Origin: an uncultured Pelagibacteraceae bacterium
GTDB lineage: Bacteria; Pseudomonadota; Alphaproteobacteria; Pelagibacterales; AG-422-B15
DNA length: 64,000 nt
Assembly: GCA_902613805.1 (NCBI GenBank)
Contig: CACMIV010000003.1
Coordinates: 62,001-126,000, forward strand
Reading direction: 5' to 3'
A model generated the notes under the pieces. The model worked only from the letters and a program-made list of their open reading frames with translations. It did no database searches and had not been told where the DNA came from. A program made the position numbers and the translations under genes. This document shows positions 57,734-64,000 of the stretch, one piece after another. Each line of letters starts with the position of its first letter. The stretch's first letter is position 1.

Positions 57734-59065
57734 ATGGCTTCAGCAGCTGAAAAACTAGCATCAAACTTCAACTTTAGTGTCTTTTCTAAGGCCACTGAAT
57801 TAAAGAAAAGGATTTGGTTCACTTTAGGTGCATTAATAATTTATAGATTTGGGACATATATTCCTTTACCAGGAATAGACATTGAGCAATTAAGGCTTCT
57901 TGTTGAAACTAATCAAAGCGGAATTCTTGGAATGTTTGATGTCTTTGCAGGTGGAGCAATTAGTCGAATGGCCATTTTTGCGTTAGGTATCATGCCATAT
58001 ATATCTTCGTCAATTATTATGCAACTTATGACAAGTGTCTCTCCGCATCTGGCAAGTTTGAAGAAAGAGGGTGAACCCGGTAGAAGAAAAATTACTCAAT
58101 ATACTAGATACGGCACAGTTTTACTTGCTTTATTGCAGGGATATGGGATTTCTGTTGGGTTAGAGTCAGCGGGAAAAGTTGTTACAGACCCTGGACTATT
58201 TTTTAGACTTTCAACTACAATTACATTAACTGGCGGAACTGTTTTCTTAATGTGGCTAGGAGAACAAATAACTAGCAGAGGTATAGGAAATGGAATATCG
58301 CTCATTATTTTTTCTGGTATTGTAGCTGAGATACCTAGTGCCTTAATAAATACACTAACATTGGGTCGTCAGGGAACAATCTCAACTCTTACACTTGTGT
58401 TGCTTTTAGTGATGATTGTAGCTGTTGTTATCTTTATAGTTTTTATGGAGAGAGCTCAAAGAAGATTAATAGTTCAGTATCCAAAAAGACAGATGGGTAA
58501 TAAGATGTTTGCTGGAGATAGCACACATCTACCTCTTAAACTCAATACTGCAGGTGTTATACCAGCAATATTTGCTTCATCTATTCTATTGCTACCAATT
58601 ACAATTGCAAATTTTAATGTATCGGCAGAGCCAGGATTGTTAAATGATATTGCAGCACTACTTGGCAGAGGCCAACCTGCATATATGCTTATGTATGCTG
58701 CAGCCATTATATTTTTTGCATTCTTTTATACTTCAATTGTATTCAATCCAGTTGAAACAGCTGATAACTTAAAAAGACAAGGTGGTTTTATTCCAGGTAT
58801 CAGACCAGGTGAAAAAACTGCTGAGTATATTGATTTTGTCTTATCCAGAATAACTACCATTGGGGCATTATATTTAGCATTTGTATGCATACTTCCAGAA
58901 ATTTTAATTGCGCAATACTCAATTCCATTTTATTTGGGAGGTACATCACTACTCATTGTTGTAGTTGTCGGCATGGATACTGTTGGGCAAATTCAAAGTC
59001 ATTTATTTGCATATCAATATGAAGCTTTAATAAAAAAATCTCGCCTACGAGGCACAAGAAGGTGA
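57734..59065 (+). CDS. secY: Preprotein translocase subunit SecY
   Basis: The channel of the Sec translocase with ten membrane helices. RFGTYIPLPGIDIE, FDVFAGGAISRMAIFALGIMPYI (in parts) and FNPVETADNLKRQGGFIPGIRPG are conserved; the last contains the cytoplasmic loop arginine that meets SecA. 443 residues. The start context lacks a Shine-Dalgarno sequence. Overlaps adk by four bases (GTGA). Confidence 0.98.
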   Translation: MASAAEKLASNFNFSVFSKATELKKRIWFTLGALIIYRFGTYIPLPGIDIEQLRLLVETNQSGILGMFDVFAGGAISRMAIFALGIMPYISSSIIMQLMTSVSPHLASLKKEGEPGRRKITQYTRYGTVLLALLQGYGISVGLESAGKVVTDPGLFFRLSTTITLTGGTVFLMWLGEQITSRGIGNGISLIIFSGIVAEIPSALINTLTLGRQGTISTLTLVLLLVMIVAVVIFIVFMERAQRRLIVQYPKRQMGNKMFAGDSTHLPLKLNTAGVIPAIFASSILLLPITIANFNVSAEPGLLNDIAALLGRGQPAYMLMYAAAIIFFAFFYTSIVFNPVETADNLKRQGGFIPGIRPGEKTAEYIDFVLSRITTIGALYLAFVCILPEILIAQYSIPFYLGGTSLLIVVVVGMDTVGQIQSHLFAYQYEALIKKSRLRGTRR

Positions 59066-59628
59066 ATTTAGTTTTATTGGGGCCTCCGGGGGCAGGAAAA
59101 GGCACTCAGGCAAATTTAATCTGTGAAAAATATAAATTAAGCCACTTATCTACAGGTGATCTACTTAGGTTGGAGATAGCTAATAAAAGTGAGGTAGGAG
59201 TAAAGGCTAAACAAATCATTGATGAAGGAAAATTAGTCTCTAATGAAATCATAATTAATGTCATTAAGTCATTTTTTAATAAAAATAAAAATTCAAGTGG
59301 ATATCTACTCGATGGCTTTCCTAGAAATACAGCGCAAGCAAGGCTTCTCGATAAATTGATGTCAGAATTTAAAAACAAGATTTCATGTGTAATTCAGTTA
59401 GATGTTGAAGAAAAACATTTAAAAGAAAGAATATTATCTAGAGGTAAAGAAGAAGGAAGATCCGATGATAATGAGGAAACTCTCCTAAAAAGACTAGAAA
59501 CATATTTCAATGAAACTATGCCTTTAATAAAATATTATGATGAAGCAGGACTGTTAAAAAAAGTCAGTGGTGTAGGTGAAATTATGCATATAAATCAATT
59601 AATTAACTCAATTATAGATCGCCTTTAA
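59062..59628 (+). CDS. adk: Adenylate kinase (short-lid form)
   Basis: Interconverts ATP + AMP and 2 ADP. GPPGAGKGTQ is the P-loop (7-16), LSTGDLLR and LDGFPRN the AMP site, and RSDDNEETLLKRL the arginine-containing region. The LID insertion of the long form is missing, giving 188 residues, the usual alphaproteobacterial type. Start is GTG, overlapping the secY stop. Confidence 0.97.
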   Translation: MNLVLLGPPGAGKGTQANLICEKYKLSHLSTGDLLRLEIANKSEVGVKAKQIIDEGKLVSNEIIINVIKSFFNKNKNSSGYLLDGFPRNTAQARLLDKLMSEFKNKISCVIQLDVEEKHLKERILSRGKEEGRSDDNEETLLKRLETYFNETMPLIKYYDEAGLLKKVSGVGEIMHINQLINSIIDRL

Positions 59629-59633
59629 TATGC

Positions 59634-59661
59634 TTGACCAATTAATTAATAATCATATAAT
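59634..59661 (+). promoter_or_regulatory. Strong promoter for the rpsM-rpsK-rpoA-rplQ operon
   Basis: TTGACC (59634-59639), 16 bases, then a perfect TATAAT (59656-59661). It lies in the 72-base gap between adk and rpsM, giving a leader of about 33 bases. The best match to sigma70 consensus in the window. Confidence 0.7.
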
Positions 59662-59700
59662 CCCGCAATCTCTCAAACCAAAAATGTTAGGTCTTTATTA

Positions 59701-60078
59701 ATGGCTCGTATTGCTGGAGTAAACATTCCAACCCAAAAGAAATTAGGAGTCGCTTTGACCTATGTATATGGAATTGGAAATAAGATTTCAAAAGATGTAT
59801 GTTCTCAGGCAAATGTAGATGCAAATATTAGAGTTCAGGATTTATCTGAAGTAGAAATAAAAAATGTTAGTGATGTTATTTCATCATCATTTTTAGTTGA
59901 AGGTGATTTAAGACGTGAAGTTTCTGGAAATATCAAAAGGTTAAAAGATCTTGGCACATATAGAGGTGTAAGACATAGGAAAAATTTGCCGTGTAGGGGG
60001 CAGCGCACTCATACAAATGCTAGAACTAAAAAAGGAAAAGCTATTGCAATTGCTGGAAAGAAAAAGGTTACTAAGTAA
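59701..60078 (+). CDS. rpsM: 30S ribosomal protein S13
   Basis: S13 contacts the P-site tRNA and L5. [25 protein letters not shown] (helix-hairpin-helix) and [19 protein letters not shown] are diagnostic. 125 residues. It has its own promoter, so the alpha genes may be uncoupled from spc. No rpmJ precedes it. Confidence 0.98.
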   Translation: MARIAGVNIPTQKKLGVALTYVYGIGNKISKDVCSQANVDANIRVQDLSEVEIKNVSDVISSSFLVEGDLRREVSGNIKRLKDLGTYRGVRHRKNLPCRGQRTHTNARTKKGKAIAIAGKKKVTK

Positions 60079-60080
60079 AT

Positions 60081-60470
60081 ATGGCTGAAACTAAAACTGT
60101 AAAAAAGAAAAAACAAAAAAAGAATATCATTTCTGGATTAGCGTATATTAATGCTACATTTAATAATACTATGATTACCATTACCGACGAGCAAGGAAAT
60201 AGTATTGCTTGGTCGTCTGCGGGGGTAAAGGGTTTTAAAGGATCAAGAAAGTCCACACCATATGCTGCACAAATTGCAGCTGAGGATGCTGGCACAAAAG
60301 CTAAAGAATTTGGTTTAAAAAACTTGCAAGTATTTGTTAAAGGACCAGGCGGAGGACGAGAATCGGCATTACGAGCATTACAAGCTGTAGGTTTCTATAT
60401 AACTTCTATTAAAGATACTACACCAATTCCTCACAATGGTTGTCGTCCACCAAAGAAAAGAAGAGTTTAA
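60081..60470 (+). CDS. rpsK: 30S ribosomal protein S11
   Basis: S11 shapes the 30S platform. [19 protein letters not shown] and the C-terminal [18 protein letters not shown] are diagnostic. 129 residues; the N-terminus is more lysine-rich than in E. coli. Confidence 0.98.
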   Translation: MAETKTVKKKKQKKNIISGLAYINATFNNTMITITDEQGNSIAWSSAGVKGFKGSRKSTPYAAQIAAEDAGTKAKEFGLKNLQVFVKGPGGGRESALRALQAVGFYITSIKDTTPIPHNGCRPPKKRRV

Positions 60471-60493
60471 TATTTTATTAAAGGAAAAAAACT

Positions 60494-61516
60494 ATGAGTA
60501 TTATTAATAATTGGCAGGCATTAATAAAACCTTCAAAACTAAAGCTAATCAGCGATGAGGACACTCAATATAAAGCAACATTAATTGCTGAACCCCTTGA
60601 AAGAGGTTTTGGATTAACTCTTGGAAATGCCCTTAGAAGGGTGTTGCTTTCGTCACTTCAAGGTACTGCTGTGACAGCAATTAAGATTGATAACGTACTC
60701 CATGAATTTTCATCTATTGATGGAGTAAGAGAAGATGTAACGGATATAGTTTTAAATATAAAATCTTTGTCTTTAAATATGCATTCTGAAGGTGTAAGAA
60801 AAATGAACCTCAATGTGAAAGGTCCAGGAGAGATCACTGCTGGTATGATTAATACTCCTTCTGAAATTGATATTATAAATCCAGAGTTAGTTATTTGTAA
60901 TCTTGACGACAATACTGAACTTAATATGGAGCTTACCGTGGCAAAAGGTAAAGGTTATGTTGCTGCTGAACACAACAAACCAGAGGATTCTGCGATAGGT
61001 TTGATTCCGATAGATTCTATATTTAGCCCAGTTAAACAAGTTTCATACAGCATAGAAAATACTAGAGAGGGAAAAGTTCTGGATTACGATAAGTTGACAA
61101 TGTCAATTGAAACAAATGGATCAGTATCACCTGAGGATGCGATTGCTTTTGCAGCGCGAATAATTCAAGACCAATTGCAATCATTTATTAATTTTGAAGA
61201 GCCTGAAGAGATACAGGAAGAACCTGATGCACTGGAACCTCAATTTAATAAGAATCTTTTAAGAAAAGTAGAAGAGCTTGAGCTTTCAGTAAGATCAATG
61301 AATTGCCTAAGGAATGATAATATCATTTATATTGGAGACCTTGTTCAAAAAAGTGAAATTGAAATGTTGCGTACGCCCAATTTTGGTCGCAAGTCATTAA
61401 ATGAAATAAAAGAAGTACTTGGTACAATGTCACTATATTTAGGTATGGAAGTACCTAATTGGCCACCAGAAAATATCGAGGAAATGGCAAGAAAGATTGA
61501 AGATCCATATAATTAA
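60494..61516 (+). CDS. rpoA: DNA-directed RNA polymerase subunit alpha
   Basis: RpoA dimerises to start polymerase assembly and its C-terminal domain contacts UP elements and activators. [21 protein letters not shown] is the dimer core (in part). The C-terminal domain (about 255-330) has [21 protein letters not shown], with the Arg and Asn-Cys-Leu residues that bind DNA. 340 residues, with AAGGAA upstream as ribosome-binding site. Confidence 0.98.
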   Translation: MSIINNWQALIKPSKLKLISDEDTQYKATLIAEPLERGFGLTLGNALRRVLLSSLQGTAVTAIKIDNVLHEFSSIDGVREDVTDIVLNIKSLSLNMHSEGVRKMNLNVKGPGEITAGMINTPSEIDIINPELVICNLDDNTELNMELTVAKGKGYVAAEHNKPEDSAIGLIPIDSIFSPVKQVSYSIENTREGKVLDYDKLTMSIETNGSVSPEDAIAFAARIIQDQLQSFINFEEPEEIQEEPDALEPQFNKNLLRKVEELELSVRSMNCLRNDNIIYIGDLVQKSEIEMLRTPNFGRKSLNEIKEVLGTMSLYLGMEVPNWPPENIEEMARKIEDPYN

Positions 61517-61519
61517 AAA

Positions 61520-61882
61520 ATGAGACACGGAATTGCAAAAAGAAAGTTAAATAGGACATCATCGCATCGGATAGCGATGCTTGAGAACATGGCTGTTTCT
61601 CTAATCAAAAATGAGACTATTAAAACCACACTTCCAAAAGCAAAGGAACTAAGACCATTTGTTGAAAAGATTATCACTTTAGGTAAAAAGAATAAAAGTT
61701 CATCTAGGGCAAATGCTTTTGACTCACTTAGAGATAAAGAGGCGGTAACAAAAGTTTTTGGAGATTTATCTGAAAGATTCAAAGATAGAAATGGCGGCTA
61801 TTGTAGAATTGTTAAAGCCGGCTATCGATCAGGTGATAATGCGCCTATGGCTTACATTCAAATTCTTGATCAAGAAAAATAA
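61520..61882 (+). CDS. rplQ: 50S ribosomal protein L17
   Basis: L17 lies near the tunnel exit. [20 protein letters not shown] and LFGDLSERF-type [16 protein letters not shown] are diagnostic. 120 residues. Last gene of the long ribosomal run. Confidence 0.98.
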   Translation: MRHGIAKRKLNRTSSHRIAMLENMAVSLIKNETIKTTLPKAKELRPFVEKIITLGKKNKSSSRANAFDSLRDKEAVTKVFGDLSERFKDRNGGYCRIVKAGYRSGDNAPMAYIQILDQEK

Positions 61883-61887
61883 TATTT

Positions 61888-61906
61888 AATCAACACTAAG
61901 TTGATT
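61888..61906 (+). terminator. Weak terminator candidate at the end of the ribosomal cluster
   Basis: AATCAAC (61888-61894), loop ACTAA and GTTGATT (61900-61906) make a perfect 7-base stem six bases after rplQ. Only short T stretches follow, so stopping may be partial. Confidence 0.45.
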
Positions 61907-61927
61907 TATCTAAACACATAAATTTAG

Positions 61928-62797
61928 ATGAAATCCAAAAAAATTATAATTGTTGATAGCGCTTTTAATGGGATAAGATTAGACAAGTTTTTAAAAGAAA
62001 AATTGAATATTCCTTTTTCATTACTTCATAAAGAGCTCAGAAAAAAATCAATTAAAATAAATAATAAAAAAAAACTTGGGAATTATAGAGTTAAACAAGA
62101 TGATATCATTGATATTTTCAAAGAATTCAAAGTTATTCATGAAACTAAATCTTCAATTAAAATACCAAACGTAATCAAAAGAAAACTTAAAAACTCAATA
62201 GTTTTTCAATCTGACGAATTTATCATTATTAATAAGTGGGCTGGAATACCATGTCAACGTGGATCAAAAATTAATCTATCAATAGATGATCTGCTTCAAT
62301 TATTTAATAATAAAGATAGTAATCCTAAGTTAGTGCATCGACTTGACAAAGATACAACTGGCCTACTGATAATTGCAAAAAATCATAATTCAGCAAGGTA
62401 TTTTCACAAAATTCTTTCTAATCATAAGATAAAGAAAACTTATTATGCAATAGTAGGAAATAAACCAAGAAATAGAGAGGGAATACTAAATGATATGCTC
62501 TCCAAAAATAAAAAAAAAGTTTCCGCTGAAACAAAATATCAAATAACAAAAAAACTTCCTGGAGGATATTTTCTTTTAAAATTAAATCCTCAATCAGGTA
62601 GAAAACATCAAATTAGGCAACATTGTTTTATGAATGGTTTTCCAATACTTGGTGATAAAAAATATTATATTGAACGCAATCAAATAAAATATTCTAATTT
62701 ATTCCTACATGCTGGCGCTTTAGAATTCACTGATATGAATAATAAAAAAGTCAAAATAGAGACTGAACTCCCAGATCACTTTAGAAAATACTTATAA
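61928..62797 (+). CDS. RluA-family 23S rRNA/tRNA pseudouridine synthase
   Basis: An S4-like RNA-binding domain (RLDKFLKEKLNIPFSLLHKELRKK, about 17-40) precedes a RluA catalytic domain with Asp140 in VHRLDKDTTGLLIIAK. The C-terminal KTYYAIVGN and LNPQSGRKHQIRQHC blocks are conserved. 289 residues. The S4 domain suggests the RluC/RluD group, which modifies 23S rRNA helix 69 or positions 955/2504/2580. Unusually lysine-rich, in line with its AT-rich codon use. Confidence 0.9.
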   Translation: MKSKKIIIVDSAFNGIRLDKFLKEKLNIPFSLLHKELRKKSIKINNKKKLGNYRVKQDDIIDIFKEFKVIHETKSSIKIPNVIKRKLKNSIVFQSDEFIIINKWAGIPCQRGSKINLSIDDLLQLFNNKDSNPKLVHRLDKDTTGLLIIAKNHNSARYFHKILSNHKIKKTYYAIVGNKPRNREGILNDMLSKNKKKVSAETKYQITKKLPGGYFLLKLNPQSGRKHQIRQHCFMNGFPILGDKKYYIERNQIKYSNLFLHAGALEFTDMNNKKVKIETELPDHFRKYL

Positions 62798-62835
62798 ATT
62801 GATAATTCAGAAATATTATATAATATAGTCACTTC

Positions 62836-64000
62836 ATGAGTGATATCATCAAATTATTAGAGAAAAAGCGAGAAGAGGCTAAACTGGGTGGAGGAAAAAA
62901 ACGAATTGACGCTCAGCACGCTAAAGGCAAATTAACAGCAAGAGAACGTATAGAGGTACTTTTAGATCAAGATACTTTTGAAGAATATGATATGTACATG
63001 GAACACCGTACTAATGACTTTGGCATGGCCGATCAGAAGTATGCTGGTGATGGAGTGGTTACTGGTAGTGGAAAAATAAATGGAAAATTAGTATACGTTT
63101 TCAGTCAAGACTTTACAGTTTTTGGAGGCTCACTATCTGAAGCTCATGCAGAAAAAATATGTAAGATAATGGATATGGCAATGAAAGTTGGCGCTCCTAT
63201 TATCGGAATAAATGATTCTGGAGGTGCACGTATTCAGGAGGGCGTTGCGTCTTTAGCGGGTTATGCAGAAGTATTTCAACGAAATGTTCTTGCCTCTGGA
63301 GTTGTTCCCCAAATTTCAGTCATTATGGGCCCATGTGCTGGCGGAGCTGTGTATTCACCTGCAATGACAGATTTCATATTTATGGTTAAAAATACCTCAT
63401 TCATGTTTGTGACTGGCCCAGATGTTGTAAAGACCGTGACACAAGAAAATGTTACGCAAGAGGAATTAGGGGGTGCTAAAACACATACTTCAAAGTCTTC
63501 TGTAGCTGATGGAGCATTCAACAATGATATTGAAACACTACAGGAAGTAAAAAGTCTTATTGACTTGTTGCCTTCAAGCAATCGGGAAAAATCTAAAAAT
63601 ATTAAAGATAGTTTTCAAGACCTAAGTCCAGATTACTCTTTAGATACCCTTGTTCCTGAAAATGCAAATAAACCATATGATATGAAGGAACTAATCAATA
63701 AAGTAGTTGATAATAACTATTTTTTTGAAATTCAGCCTGACTTTGCAAAAAATATCATCACTGGTTTTGGTAGAATTGAGGGAAGAACAGTTGGATTTGT
63801 GGCAAACCAGCCACTAGTTTTGGCAGGATGTCTTGATATAGACTCTGGTAAAAAAGGTGGTAGGTTTGTAAGATTTTGTGATTGTTTCAATATACCAATT
63901 GTCACTTTTGTTGATGTACCAGGTTTTTTGCCAGGAGTATCTCAGGAACACAATGGTATAATTAAAAATGGTGCCAAGCTTTTATATGCTTATGCTGAAG
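62836..64000 (+). CDS. pccB: Propionyl-CoA (acyl-CoA) carboxylase beta subunit (partial, 3' end outside window)
   Basis: From the ATG at 62836 a continuous frame reaches the window edge (about 388 codons of an expected 510). [20 protein letters not shown] and [16 protein letters not shown] are the start of the carboxyltransferase family, with [20 protein letters not shown] (in part), [13 protein letters not shown] and [20 protein letters not shown] as the acyl-CoA oxyanion regions. The sequence resembles PccB more than MccB. PccA should be nearby beyond the window. It would feed propionyl-CoA into the methylmalonyl-CoA route. Confidence 0.92.
   Translation, partial: MSDIIKLLEKKREEAKLGGGKKRIDAQHAKGKLTARERIEVLLDQDTFEEYDMYMEHRTNDFGMADQKYAGDGVVTGSGKINGKLVYVFSQDFTVFGGSLSEAHAEKICKIMDMAMKVGAPIIGINDSGGARIQEGVASLAGYAEVFQRNVLASGVVPQISVIMGPCAGGAVYSPAMTDFIFMVKNTSFMFVTGPDVVKTVTQENVTQEELGGAKTHTSKSSVADGAFNNDIETLQEVKSLIDLLPSSNREKSKNIKDSFQDLSPDYSLDTLVPENANKPYDMKELINKVVDNNYFFEIQPDFAKNIITGFGRIEGRTVGFVANQPLVLAGCLDIDSGKKGGRFVRFCDCFNIPIVTFVDVPGFLPGVSQEHNGIIKNGAKLLYAYAE

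Overview
The window is a dense, AT-rich (roughly one third G+C by eye) stretch of bacterial chromosome. Gene order, the purS-type purine pathway, a class II DAHP synthase, an F1-ATPase inhibitor-like DUF1476 protein, CGFS glutaredoxin and a proteorhodopsin all point to a streamlined pelagic alphaproteobacterium, of the kind seen in the HIMB59/AEGEAN-169 or SAR11-like groups. That placement is an inference. Intergenic gaps are mostly 0-80 bases, many genes overlap by 1-8 bases, and no gene-free stretch exceeds 300 bases. I see no IS element, prophage, CRISPR array, rRNA gene or replication origin.

Layout. (1) 1-7.2 kb: end of a phosphoglycolate phosphatase-like gene, glmU-glmS for amino-sugar precursors, a small membrane protein, an exported haloalkane-dehalogenase-like hydrolase, a crotonase and aroG. 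(2) 7.2-15.7 kb: nadE, gltX, cysS, cimA and trmJ run head to tail, followed by rpsD with its own promoter and a DUF2817 peptidase-like gene. (3) 15.7-23.4 kb, mainly minus strand: purC-purS-purQ-purL-grxD, then sfsA-map-purB, with a small plus-strand island (DUF1476 protein and a lysine-rich membrane protein) between them. (4) 23.4-27.7 kb, the most accessory-looking part: a CinA/MoaB-domain protein, a blue-type proteorhodopsin with a textbook terminator, tRNA-Leu, then a passenger-less inverse-autotransporter barrel coupled to a secreted six-cysteine protein of unknown family, and nadK facing it. (5) 27.7-31.9 kb: glpK, a class II aldolase, an NAD-dependent formate dehydrogenase closely matching the Pseudomonas enzyme at its catalytic positions, and a fatty-acid-hydroxylase-family membrane protein. 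(6) 31.9-61.9 kb: the transcription/translation super-cluster: tRNA-Thr, rlmB, tRNA-Tyr, tRNA-Gly, tuf, tRNA-Trp, secE-nusG-rplKAJL-rpoBC, rpsL-rpsG-fusA, then S10, spc and alpha operon genes through rplQ without tuf between fusA and rpsJ. (7) 61.9-64 kb: an RluA-family pseudouridine synthase and the start of a propionyl-CoA carboxylase beta-subunit gene that runs off the window.

How it fits together. Most of the window is core growth machinery: wall and amino-acid precursors, purines, NAD, aminoacyl-tRNAs, ribosome and RNA polymerase. The accessory layer adds light-driven proton pumping, formate oxidation to NADH, glycerol phosphorylation and a possible outer-membrane/secreted-protein pair. 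That pair (25167-26918) is the best candidate for something undescribed.
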